In this document: piece after piece, positions 42,668 to 51,605 of the stretch
Position numbering within the stretch: position 1 is the stretch's first letter
Layout: each line of letters opens with the position of its first letter
Source of the DNA: Pseudoalteromonas sp. T1lg23B
GTDB taxonomy: Bacteria; Pseudomonadota; Gammaproteobacteria; Enterobacterales; Alteromonadaceae
DNA: 64,000 bases
Assembly (NCBI RefSeq): GCF_002964665.1
Contig: NZ_PQBZ01000013.1
Location: forward strand, 310,001-374,000
Reading direction: 5' to 3'
The notes under the pieces: model-generated
What the model saw: the letters and a program-made list of their open reading frames with translations, nothing else
Told to the model about the DNA's origin: nothing
Databases searched by the model: none
Position numbers and translations under genes: made by a program

Positions 42668-43792
42668 ATGACTGAGCAACAATTACCCGCAGGTTGGCAA
42701 ATGGTGAAGTTTGGCGATATCGCCAAGCATATTTCCAAGCGTGTCGAGCCCAGTGAAACTGACCTTGAAATCTATGTTGGGCTGGAACATTTGGACCCTG
42801 ACAGCTTGAAAATTAAACGCCATGGTGTGCCAAGCGATGTTGCTGGGCAAAAACTGTTGGTTAAAAAAGGCCAGATTATTTTTGGTAAACGCCGCGCCTA
42901 TCAGCGTAAAGTGGCCGTGGCAGACTGGGACTGTATTTGTTCTGCACATGCAATGGTGCTTGAGGCAAACCCTAAAAAAGTAATACCTGGGTTTTTGCCA
43001 TTTTTTATGCAGTCTGATGTGTTTATGAGTCGAGCTGTAGCAATATCTGAAGGATCACTTTCGCCAACCATTAAATGGAAGGTGCTTAGTGAGCAGCGTT
43101 TTGTTATTCCCACAGAAAACAAGCAGTCGATGTTACTACAACTCCTCAATAAGTCTGAGGAAACAATAGGTCACTGTGATGCCAGTATTATTGCTGTTGA
43201 TCAAGCAACACATGCATTGAGGTCCAAAGAGTTTGTTTCTGATAGTGGAATGGTTGAGCTTCAGGAAATAGCTGATATTGTCATGGGTCAGTCCCCGAAA
43301 GGCGCAAATTGTTTTGATGCATATACTGCTGGAAGTTTACCTCTTCTCAATGGACCCACCGAGTTTGGTGAGGAGTTTCCTACCCCTGTCCAATATACCA
43401 ACCAAATAACACGGGAAGCAGAGATTGACGATGTATTATTTTGCGTGCGCGGAAGTACAACTGGAAGAATGAATAAAGCGGACCAAAAATACTGCATAGG
43501 AAGGGGACTAGCTGCTATCAGAGCAAAATCTCCCGAACTGAACGAATATGTATTTCAAGTGTTATGTCATTTGAGAGACGCTATTTTTGAGCAAGCAAAA
43601 GGTGCAGGTTCCACTTTTCCCAATATTTCAGGAAAGGAACTTAAAGAGTGGCGTATTTCCCCAATGTCAAAGGAAAGAGCACTAGTTGTTAGTAAAAACT
43701 TGCGGCAATTAACTCTGGTTAAGAGCAACCTTTTGTATAAAAAAGAAAGCGTACAAGCGCTAAAGAAAAGCTTGCTAAGTTTAGAGGTTTAA
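42668..43792 (+). CDS. hsdS: Type I restriction-modification specificity subunit HsdS
   Basis: This 374-residue specificity subunit starts right after the hsdM stop. Two target-recognition domains can be seen. The first (about residues 8-190) ends in a conserved helix (LLNKSEETIGHCDASIIAVD). The second (about 197-374) starts MVELQEIADIVMGQSPKGAN and ends in a matching helix (RQLTLVKSNLLYKKESVQAL). The recognition sequence cannot be predicted from these alone. No second hsdS is present for the first HsdM. Confidence 0.9.
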   Translation: MTEQQLPAGWQMVKFGDIAKHISKRVEPSETDLEIYVGLEHLDPDSLKIKRHGVPSDVAGQKLLVKKGQIIFGKRRAYQRKVAVADWDCICSAHAMVLEANPKKVIPGFLPFFMQSDVFMSRAVAISEGSLSPTIKWKVLSEQRFVIPTENKQSMLLQLLNKSEETIGHCDASIIAVDQATHALRSKEFVSDSGMVELQEIADIVMGQSPKGANCFDAYTAGSLPLLNGPTEFGEEFPTPVQYTNQITREAEIDDVLFCVRGSTTGRMNKADQKYCIGRGLAAIRAKSPELNEYVFQVLCHLRDAIFEQAKGAGSTFPNISGKELKEWRISPMSKERALVVSKNLRQLTLVKSNLLYKKESVQALKKSLLSLEV

Positions 43793-43795
43793 GAA

Positions 43796-46700
43796 ATGTT
43801 TAACGAACAAACCGTCACAGAAAATGGAATTATTGACCGCTTAAAGGGTTTAAGCGGGGTAAAGTGGACTTACTGCCATGGTGAGAGCCTGCCAAAAAAA
43901 GCGCAGGATATCTTTGTCGATGAATGGCTTAAAGATGCACTTTGTTCGTTAAATCCCGATATTGCCAAACAGCCGGATTATGCGGATGAAGTGATCCATA
44001 AGCTTCGAGGGTTGATACTTGAAGCGCGTAATACCGGCTTAGTTAAAGCTAACGAAAATTTCCAAGAATGGCTGATGGCGGAAAAAAGTCTCCCTTTTGG
44101 TGAGAGTGGCGATCACATCACTATTAACCTGATTGATTTTGATAATCTTGATAATAACGACTTTGTTGTAGCGCAGCAGGTACATTATATCGCCGCTACC
44201 GAAGCCTATTTTGACATCGTGCTTTATGTGAACGGGATTCCCTTAGTGGTGGGTGAAGTGAAAACAGCGACTCGCCCGAGTGTTACCTGGCAAGACGGTG
44301 CTGCCGATTTTATGGGGGGTAAAAAGCACTACTGGAAAAACGTAGAACCTTTCTTTGTGCCCAACCTACTTTGTTTTGCGAGTGAAGGTAAAACTTTTGC
44401 ATATGGTGCCATCAACGCTCGAGTGAAAGATTGGGGGCCATGGCACAACACTGATCAACGTGAAGAAATTATGCCTGGAATGGCTTCCGTCTTACAAAGC
44501 GCTGAGGGGTTGCTAAATCCAACAACCTTACTGCAATTACTTGAGTCGTTCGCGCTATTCTCGACGATTAAAACGGGCAAAAATACGCCCCCTAAACGAA
44601 TTAAAATTCTGCCACGATACCCCCAATTTGAAGCTGCTAAGCAGGTTGTTGATAGAGTCCGAAACGGCTATCCGAAAAAAGGCCTTATTTGGCATTTCCA
44701 AGGTTCGGGTAAATCCCTATTGATGCTCTATGCTGCAAAGATGCTTCGTGCTGACAATGAGCTTAATAACCCTACCGTATTGGTTGTGGTAGACAGGCGT
44801 GACCTGGACAGCCAGATCAATGAAACCTTTGGTGGTGCGGATGTTAAAAACCTAATCAAAGTACAAAGCTGCAAAAAACTGGGCGAACATATTGAGCAAG
44901 ACAGCCGTGGCATATTAATTACCACCATTTTTAAATTTAAAGATGTCGTAATAGACGATAGCAACCTCAACGGCCTCAATAACCGCGACAACATTATTGT
45001 GTTAGTAGACGAAGCCCATCGCACCCAAGAAGGTGGTTTAGGTGAGAAAATGCGCTGGGCATTACCCAACGCACACTTTTATGGTTTAACCGGCACGCCG
45101 ATTTCAGGCATCGACCGCAATACCTTTAAGTTATTTGGTGCGGAAGAAGACCCAGGTCGCTATATGAATCGCTACAGCTACAAGCAGTCGATTCGTGACG
45201 GGGCGACAAACCCTGTGAAGTTTGAACCGCGCCTTGCTGAGCTTCGCGTTGATCGCGATGCCATTAACCAAGAATTTGAGCAACTAGCCAAAGACAATAG
45301 CTTGGACGACGAAGAAAAAGCGGCATTGTCTAAACGCGCTGGCAAGTTGGCGGTGATGCTCAAAGCCCCTAAGCGCATGGCCGCCGTCAGTAATGATATT
45401 GTTGAACACTTTACCAGCCACGTTAAACCGAAAAAGATGAAAGGTATGGTGGTCGTTTATGACCGTGATGCCTGCGTTCAGATGTATTACTTGCTAGGTG
45501 AAAAGCTAGGGTTTGATGCCGTTGAAGTGGTTATGAACGTTGACCAAGCTCCTATCATTGACGACAAAGGTAAGAAAAACAAAGACTGGGCTAAGTGGGA
45601 AAGCGATAAGGACATTCCAGTTAAGGAAGAGGACTTCAAACGTTGGCAAACAATTGATGCAGAAGAACAAACTCAGAAAGATCTTATCGAAGGCTACAAA
45701 GACCCACAGAACCCGCTACAGCTTATTATTGTTACCGCGAAATTGCTTACAGGTTTTGATGCGCCGATTTGCTATTGCATGTATTTAGATAAGCCGTTAC
45801 GAGATCATACGCTTCTTCAAGCTATGTGTCGTACCAACCGCTTATATGAGACTGACGAGACACGCAAAAATATGGGCTTGATCATTGATTACCTAGGCGT
45901 GTTTGAAAATCTGCGTACCGCGCTTGCTTATAATCCAGGTGAGATCGAAGGTGTTGTTGAAGGCATCGAAGCTTTCAAGGCGTTGTTACCCACACAACTG
46001 GATAAGTGTTTGTCTTTCTTCCCCGGTGTAGATAGAACCCTTGAAGGGTTTGAAGGTGTGATGGCGGCACAAGACTGCTTGCCGACCAATGAAAAGCGTG
46101 ACGAGTTTGCCGCAAGCTTTGGTGTACTTACAAAGCTATGGTCAGCCATTAATCCTGACCCGCTTTTAAACCCATATCGGCAAGACTACAAATGGCTTGC
46201 GCAAATCTATGAGTCGGTCCGCCCTGTCGGTCAAACTGGTGCGTTAGTTTGGGCTGCTCTGGGTCCTGAAACCATCAAGATGATTCACGAGAATACGGAC
46301 ATAAACCGTATTAGGGATGATATTGATGAGCTCATTATGGATGAGCATGCGATTTTCACTCTAACGGAAAAAGAGCAAGAACAAAGAGCTAAGCGTCTTG
46401 AAATCGATCTTATGGGCCGACTGCGTGGCAGCGGCGAGCCGAAGTTTGTGGAACTAGGCGAGCGTTTAGAAAAGCTGCGCCAAGATTACGAAGCTGGGGT
46501 AATCAAGGCTATTGACTGGTTGAAAGCGCTGTTAGACGCCGCAAAGGACACTGTGCAAGCTGAACGCGAAACCGGTGAGAAAGTAGTTACCGAAGAGGAT
46601 AATGTTCAGGCCCTTACCAAGCTGTTCATGGAAACTCGTCCAAATAGCACTCCTCAAGTTATCCAGGATGTGGTGGAGCAAATTGACAAGATTGTTAAAG

Positions 46701-46846
46701 CTAAGCGTTTTGACGGTTGGCAAAACTCCAACAGTGGCCCCCGAGAAATACAAAAAGCATTATTGGTAACACTTGCCCAGTTTGGTCTTGGTAAAGATAA
46801 AGAGCTGTTTAACAAAGCTTATGGATATATAGAAGAGCATTATTAG
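43796..46846 (+). CDS. hsdR: Type I restriction endonuclease subunit HsdR
   Basis: This 1016-residue translocase-nuclease has an N-terminal PD-(D/E)XK nuclease with FDIVLYVNGIPLVVGEVKTA. The helicase core follows: Walker A HFQGSGKSLLM, VLVVVDRRDLDSQ, DEAH box LVDEAHRTQEGG, GLTGTPISG, VTAKLLTGFDAP and the motif VI QAMCRTNRLY. A long C-terminal helical region ends the chain. All motor and nuclease residues appear intact, so the system is probably active. It lies 3 bases downstream of hsdS and 10 bases before hamA. Confidence 0.95.
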   Translation: MFNEQTVTENGIIDRLKGLSGVKWTYCHGESLPKKAQDIFVDEWLKDALCSLNPDIAKQPDYADEVIHKLRGLILEARNTGLVKANENFQEWLMAEKSLPFGESGDHITINLIDFDNLDNNDFVVAQQVHYIAATEAYFDIVLYVNGIPLVVGEVKTATRPSVTWQDGAADFMGGKKHYWKNVEPFFVPNLLCFASEGKTFAYGAINARVKDWGPWHNTDQREEIMPGMASVLQSAEGLLNPTTLLQLLESFALFSTIKTGKNTPPKRIKILPRYPQFEAAKQVVDRVRNGYPKKGLIWHFQGSGKSLLMLYAAKMLRADNELNNPTVLVVVDRRDLDSQINETFGGADVKNLIKVQSCKKLGEHIEQDSRGILITTIFKFKDVVIDDSNLNGLNNRDNIIVLVDEAHRTQEGGLGEKMRWALPNAHFYGLTGTPISGIDRNTFKLFGAEEDPGRYMNRYSYKQSIRDGATNPVKFEPRLAELRVDRDAINQEFEQLAKDNSLDDEEKAALSKRAGKLAVMLKAPKRMAAVSNDIVEHFTSHVKPKKMKGMVVVYDRDACVQMYYLLGEKLGFDAVEVVMNVDQAPIIDDKGKKNKDWAKWESDKDIPVKEEDFKRWQTIDAEEQTQKDLIEGYKDPQNPLQLIIVTAKLLTGFDAPICYCMYLDKPLRDHTLLQAMCRTNRLYETDETRKNMGLIIDYLGVFENLRTALAYNPGEIEGVVEGIEAFKALLPTQLDKCLSFFPGVDRTLEGFEGVMAAQDCLPTNEKRDEFAASFGVLTKLWSAINPDPLLNPYRQDYKWLAQIYESVRPVGQTGALVWAALGPETIKMIHENTDINRIRDDIDELIMDEHAIFTLTEKEQEQRAKRLEIDLMGRLRGSGEPKFVELGERLEKLRQDYEAGVIKAIDWLKALLDAAKDTVQAERETGEKVVTEEDNVQALTKLFMETRPNSTPQVIQDVVEQIDKIVKAKRFDGWQNSNSGPREIQKALLVTLAQFGLGKDKELFNKAYGYIEEHY

Positions 46847-46856
46847 GAAGTAAAAA

Positions 46857-47666
46857 ATGCCATGGACAAATGAGCATATTCAGTGGCTCCAAGACACTGG
46901 TCAAACACTGACACTTCAGTGTGGTAAACAAGCAAAAGTTTATCGATTTCATCATGATGTTAATGACCAAGTGAAAATGGCCGCTTGGGCAAAGCATTTT
47001 AGAAATCATTACTGTAGTGATGCTGAGATCGACATGCTTAAAGCTCCCGAGCAGTCTCGCACTGAATACCTGTTAGAAATGAAGTTTCCCAATGAAACAG
47101 TAGCGCCTGGTCCGAGTATTCGGGCGGGGGATTTTGCTGAAATTCTTGTCGCTGATTATTTAACGTTTTTACATGGTTATACAGTTCCAAAAACTCGATA
47201 TGATCGTAAAGGTGTACCAAATGAATCCACTAAGGGTTCTGATGTTCTAGCCTTTAAACAAATCGATGGAAAGCCGAGCGATGATGAGCTTCTAGTTTAT
47301 GAAGTGAAAGCTAAATTAAGTTCAGGCGCTAAGTCTATGCTTCAAGAAGCGGTTGACCATTCTGCAAAGGACCATTTGCGTTTAGCTGAGTCGTTAAACG
47401 GTATCAAACAAAGGATGATAGATCGAAATGATCTACAGAGCGCAGGCATGGTGCACAGGTTCCAAGACAAAACTAATCAACCATACAAATTAAGATTTGG
47501 TGCGGCTGCTGTATGTTCCGATAGCGCATATGATGGCACTTTACTTGCGAGTGCAGATTCATCACAACACCCGTACTCAGATGACCTTGAGTTGTTAGCA
47601 ATTCGAGGTCATGAATTGATGGCGTTAGCCCACGCACTTTATGAGAGGGCTGCCCATGAAGTTTGA
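46857..47666 (+). CDS. hamA: Hachiman nuclease subunit HamA (DUF1837)
   Basis: This 269-residue DUF1837 protein is the effector of the Hachiman anti-phage system. A PD-(D/E)XK-type site is visible: G91-D-F-A-E95, then D129 in TKGSDVLAF and E149-V-K151 in LLVYEVKAKLS. Known HamA proteins form a complex with the HamB helicase, which holds the nuclease in check until phage or damaged DNA is sensed. The gene is the eighth of the defence operon and its last bases overlap hamB by 11, as in other Hachiman loci. The call rests on the DUF1837-helicase pair and motif pattern. Confidence 0.85.
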   Translation: MPWTNEHIQWLQDTGQTLTLQCGKQAKVYRFHHDVNDQVKMAAWAKHFRNHYCSDAEIDMLKAPEQSRTEYLLEMKFPNETVAPGPSIRAGDFAEILVADYLTFLHGYTVPKTRYDRKGVPNESTKGSDVLAFKQIDGKPSDDELLVYEVKAKLSSGAKSMLQEAVDHSAKDHLRLAESLNGIKQRMIDRNDLQSAGMVHRFQDKTNQPYKLRFGAAAVCSDSAYDGTLLASADSSQHPYSDDLELLAIRGHELMALAHALYERAAHEV

Positions 47667-50418
47667 AAATAAATCCCTCAAGCTGTTATCGATAACTAAA
47701 TCGAAAGCCAAAATGTACGAATTTGGTTTGGACGAAGAGCACCATATTCAGTTATCAGAGTCACCAAATGAATTGCTTCTTATGACTATCGCAATACTTG
47801 GTGATTTATGCCGGGAAGAGTTGTCTGAAGAGGTTAATCCTGAATATATCGAGCAGCGTCGTCTAGAGCTAAGGAACGCAGCCAGATACTTTGATGCGCT
47901 TGTAGGGTCAAAGTTGCAATCAAACTATGATTATTACCTGTGCCTGCTAGGGTCTGCATCCTATTATTTAGCAGATATGCCTGGTAGCGCAGCAGTATTA
48001 GCGGAAAAGACTCGGCAAAGAGAGCTCCTTACAGAATCGGGACTAGAAAACATCTTAAGTTGGTTGTTACTTGGGCAGAAAGGACCTCAATTGTATGTGA
48101 GGGAGACCCCAATACAGGGTGAAATACAAAGCCTCTATACAGCTATGGCAAGGTACATGAGCGGCAATACATCTGCCCCCAAGCTATACGAATACCAAGG
48201 TGTCATTCGCCAATTAGTGAATGAAATTAGGACATTTTTCCATTCAAATGGCACAGATCGTGAGTTACTCATAGCGGATATCATCGCTTCGATAGTAATA
48301 AGGAAACTAAAGAATTCATCGATTAACTTATTACCGGCCTATTCCGGCCTACCGTTAGAACAATGGTTAACAGCCCTTTCCAAAGAGACCTTTATAAACG
48401 AACTATGGCCTGCGCAACGCTTGCTAGGTGAAGCCGGGGTGTTCAGAGGAACATCCGCTGTAGTGCAACTACCAACAAGTGCAGGAAAGACTAAATCAGC
48501 AGAGTTGGTTATTCGCTCTGCTTTTTTATCAGAACGAGCATCGACAGCCGTTATAATCGCTCCTTTTAGATCGTTGTGTAGAGAAATTACTGACTCGCTG
48601 AACGTAGCTTTTAAAGACGAGGAAGTGTTAGTTAACCAGCTAAACGATGTTCCGCAGATAGATGAATTTGATATTGCCCTATTCTCTCAACTATTTGAAA
48701 CTAATGAAGCGATAACTCCTTCACCTTCTATTGTTGTTGCTACCCCGGAAAAGCTAGTTTATTTGCTTCGCCATAAGCCTGAATTGGCTGAGGCTATCTC
48801 ACTGGTTATTTACGACGAAGGACATCAATTTGATACTGGCTCTCGAGGAGTAACTTATGAACTTCTTCTGACGAGCCTGAAGCAAAAACTGCGGTCTGAT
48901 ACGCAGCACCTACTTATTTCAGCAGTACTATCTAATGCAGCGTCAATAGGAGACTGGTTATATGCTGGCGAAGGTGAGGTGGTTAATGGCGCAGAATGTT
49001 TATCAACTGAGCGCAGTGTAGCGTTTTGTAGCTGGCGAACTGGGCTTGGCCAATTTCACTACGTTGAGCCGTTGAATCCTAATTCAGAAGAGTTCTTCGT
49101 CCCTAGAGTATTAGCATCATTACCCATACCCTTACAGGGGAATGAGACTGTTCAGAGATTTTTCCCACCGAGAGATGATAAATCATTAGTTGCAGCTTAC
49201 CTTGGAATTAAACTGTCACAACATGGACCAGTAGCTGTATTTTGTGGGCAAAAAAGTTCCGTTATTAAAATATGTCGTGAGGTAATTAAACCTCTCGATA
49301 GAGTTGAGGAGCTTCGTGCTCCAATAGTTAATAGCAATCGGAAAGAAATTGAAAAAATTGGACACTTGGCAAAGCTGCATCTGGGCGCCTCGTCTGTAGT
49401 AACCAAAGCGATTCAGCAAGGCATACTTCCTCACAGTTCCAATATCCCAAACGGTTTGCGTATTTCAGTTGAGTCCGCCATGGATAAAGGATTCGGTCAA
49501 TGTGTTATTTGTACGTCAACCTTAGCTCAAGGTGTAAACCTGCCAATTAAATACTTGGTAGTGTCGGGGGTTTTTCAAGGGGAAAAGCTCATTTCAACGC
49601 GCGATTTTCACAATCTTTTAGGTAGAGCTGGAAGAGCTGGGAAACATACAGAGGGGAGTATTATTTTTGCAGATACGGAACTGTTTGATCAAAGGCGAAC
49701 TGGAAAAAGGCGGCAGTGGGACCAGGTTGGTGCGTTGCTGGACCCTACAAAATCAGAGCACTGTACTAGTAGCCTTTTGACCTTAGTACAGCCATTTCAC
49801 GATGACCCTTTTAAAGTTGATCCAATTAAATTTTTGGAGTCACCTGAAAAGTACAAACAGCTTTGCTTAAAGGCCTCAACCCAGCAGAATTTAGATATAT
49901 CTTCCTTAATAAAGCAAATGGAGTATCGGCTTGGTTTCATAAAGAGTTTAGAGAGTTTCCTGTTGGCAAATAGCAGTGAAGACACTCTTACTGAAGAAGC
50001 GCTGGTCGAGCTTTCGACTGATACTTTTGCTTATTCACTTGCAAACAATGATGAAAAGAAAAAATTAAAAACGGTATTTACTATTGTTGCAGAGCGAGTC
50101 CGCGATATAGCCCCAGAGAAACGTGCTTTTTATGGGAAAGCTCTTTTAGGTATTAAAGAGCTTGAAAAGCTAGAAATATGGTTAAATGAAAATATTGAGG
50201 CTCTGGAGGAAAAGCATTCACTAGAAAATTTATTAGAAATTATTTGGCCGGTTATTGAAGATTTAGGGATGAATAACAATCTAGGCAAGCTTTTAGGTGA
50301 AGGGGCCGGGCTTTTTATCGCACGTCTATGGTGTTCTGGAATCTCTTACAAGAAATACTGCGTCAGTCAATGCAAAATGGCTTTAAGTTTAAAGCTAATA
50401 CACAACAGCGAAGACTAA
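47656..50418 (+). CDS. hamB: Hachiman helicase subunit HamB, probably frameshifted near its C-terminus
   Basis: This superfamily 2 helicase has Walker A PTSAGKT (residues 273-279), the DEGH box (387-390), VATPEKLVYLL, CTSTLAQGVNLPIKY and motif VI LLGRAGRAGKH. The ATG at 47656 follows AGAGGG; a start at 47641 is also possible. The frame ends at 50418 with an untypical tail. An overlapping frame (50328-50771, minus-one relative phase) continues with a sensible helical helicase tail. Joining after ISYK at 50352 gives ISYK-EILRQSMQNGF, which looks like native HamB. A single lost base near 50352 would explain this. The motor core is intact, but the truncated product lacks about 140 residues. Confidence 0.85.
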   Translation: MKFENKSLKLLSITKSKAKMYEFGLDEEHHIQLSESPNELLLMTIAILGDLCREELSEEVNPEYIEQRRLELRNAARYFDALVGSKLQSNYDYYLCLLGSASYYLADMPGSAAVLAEKTRQRELLTESGLENILSWLLLGQKGPQLYVRETPIQGEIQSLYTAMARYMSGNTSAPKLYEYQGVIRQLVNEIRTFFHSNGTDRELLIADIIASIVIRKLKNSSINLLPAYSGLPLEQWLTALSKETFINELWPAQRLLGEAGVFRGTSAVVQLPTSAGKTKSAELVIRSAFLSERASTAVIIAPFRSLCREITDSLNVAFKDEEVLVNQLNDVPQIDEFDIALFSQLFETNEAITPSPSIVVATPEKLVYLLRHKPELAEAISLVIYDEGHQFDTGSRGVTYELLLTSLKQKLRSDTQHLLISAVLSNAASIGDWLYAGEGEVVNGAECLSTERSVAFCSWRTGLGQFHYVEPLNPNSEEFFVPRVLASLPIPLQGNETVQRFFPPRDDKSLVAAYLGIKLSQHGPVAVFCGQKSSVIKICREVIKPLDRVEELRAPIVNSNRKEIEKIGHLAKLHLGASSVVTKAIQQGILPHSSNIPNGLRISVESAMDKGFGQCVICTSTLAQGVNLPIKYLVVSGVFQGEKLISTRDFHNLLGRAGRAGKHTEGSIIFADTELFDQRRTGKRRQWDQVGALLDPTKSEHCTSSLLTLVQPFHDDPFKVDPIKFLESPEKYKQLCLKASTQQNLDISSLIKQMEYRLGFIKSLESFLLANSSEDTLTEEALVELSTDTFAYSLANNDEKKKLKTVFTIVAERVRDIAPEKRAFYGKALLGIKELEKLEIWLNENIEALEEKHSLENLLEIIWPVIEDLGMNNNLGKLLGEGAGLFIARLWCSGISYKKYCVSQCKMALSLKLIHNSED

Positions 50419-50771
50419 AAATCGAAAATATCATAGAGATATGTGACAGCTGCTTAGGATATGACGCGATGTTATTAGTTGGTGCTTGCGCGGATTTGCT
50501 AGAAAGCATTTATGCAATTCCTGATACCTCAGATTCATTTAGGAGGTTGCAAGCTTCATTAAGAGTTGGCTTAGATGATGAATTAGAGAAATGGCTTTAT
50601 TCAAAGGGATTAGCTGATCGTATCATTGCCAGAGATATTGGTAATATACTTCGCAATGCTGAGCAACCAATTGAATCTTTTGATACATCAGTGTTCGAAA
50701 AATTTAGAGATAGGATTTCTGAAAGGTTAAATCACTACCCATCGGTGTTTCATGATGCTGTATATGGTTAA
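50328..50771 (+). pseudogene. hamB: Out-of-frame C-terminal part of HamB
   Basis: This open frame overlaps the end of hamB by about 90 bases and has no ribosome-binding site of its own. From about residue 9 on (EILRQSMQNGFKFK... LKIENIIEICDSCLGYDAML...) it reads like the helical C-terminal domain of a large SF2 helicase. Its useful part starts at about 50352. It is best read as the detached end of HamB. Alternatives are programmed minus-one frameshifting at the ACAAGAAATA stretch, or a sequencing error. Confidence 0.65.
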
Positions 50772-50795
50772 TAGATTACAGGTTTTAAAAAAGCA

Positions 50796-50996
50796 GCTGC
50801 ACACCGTTGTCGCCTTGACAGTATTTAAGGCCGCGTATCTATCTAGATACGACTATCCTTTGAGACGGTAGATGCTAAAAACCCTAAAAACACCTACTTG
50901 GATTACTCACCTCGTGGGCAACGCCCGGTTGTACCATTAGCCATACGGCCACCTAGGTAGAGGTCGTCTGTAGAGTAGACGGGGCTGGTGTGCAGC
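50796..50996 (+). ncRNA. Candidate structured RNA closed by a 10-bp terminal helix
   Basis: A 201-base segment is bracketed by GCTGCACACC and GGTGTGCAGC, an exact inverted repeat. Between them lie at least three perfect hairpins: CGTATCT/AGATACG at 50834-50851, GGGC/GCCC at 50916-50926 and CGTCT/AGACG at 50965-50981. There is no open reading frame. A long closing helix enclosing several stem-loops is the look of a folded regulatory RNA. I do not recognise an Rfam family. It resembles the general outline of a retron non-coding RNA, but no reverse transcriptase gene is near. It starts 25 bases after the end of the HamB tail. Confidence 0.5.
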
Positions 50997-51064
50997 CACT
51001 GATTTGAACTATAACTGACTCTCCTACATTGTGCGTCAGAAAAACTCCCCTAAGTTTTCCCCGG

Positions 51065-51183
51065 TTTTTTTAAGGCGGATTGGCGACGAGTCGTCCCTAC
51101 TCGAAAGAGGTAGGGACGACTCGCAGAGTCGCCCGTCGAGGCCACTGCTCATGATGCCTCGACACCCAATCCGCCTTGAAAAA
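51065..51183. other. Three-way-junction palindromic element
   Basis: A perfect 12-bp outer stem (AAGGCGGATTGG at 51072-51083 / CCAATCCGCCTT at 51166-51177) is extended by facing T and A runs. It encloses a 14-bp perfect hairpin (CGAGTCGTCCCTAC / GTAGGGACGACTCG, 51087-51123) capped by TC-GAAA-GA, and an 8-bp hairpin (GTCGAGGC / GCCTCGAC, 51135-51163). Such a cruciform could be a folded RNA, a single-strand origin or transfer origin of the mobile element, or a protein-binding site. No coding frame here is credible. Confidence 0.6.
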
Positions 51184-51605
51184 TTGCAGGGCCAGAAGAG
51201 GGATGGAGATTTGAGAGCGTCAAAAAGGTGTTGCAATCTCTGATCACTGTGATAATTTTATTTATGAACTCGCTCGAAATGAGCACCAAGAAAAAGGGCG
51301 TATCCACTGCCCGCAATACGTTCCTGAGGAGCTGCACTCGCAGCATTATGGGTCACCCGACCACCCCACAATAAACAACACAAATATAAACCACAGTAGT
51401 TCGCGCTGTATTTCAACAGAAATCACACGGCTCAGCTTTGTTGCTTTAGACCAGTTAGCCTTTATGTCTTACGACAATATGCTCGGTTACGCACCGTTCA
51501 TATGGCTTTAAAACTTACCTATTTTGGCATTTCGCCCCCTGGTCTTCGGTTTAGTGTTTTTCTCAATACTTTCAAATTAGTTTTTAAATTTATGAGGAAC
51601 ATGAA
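51184..51605. other. Non-coding stretch ahead of the second recombinase
   Basis: About 420 bases with stop codons in all frames and no clear structure beyond short repeats. It contains the promoter of the recombinase gene at 51606. Together with the two folded elements upstream, the gene-free stretch is 834 bases, the longest in the island. Confidence 0.4.

Noticed and set aside
50796..50996. Retron non-coding RNA (a1/a2-type flanking repeats)
   Set aside because: The outline is similar, but no reverse transcriptase gene lies anywhere in the window and I see no clear branching-G context, so it is reported only as an unassigned structured RNA.
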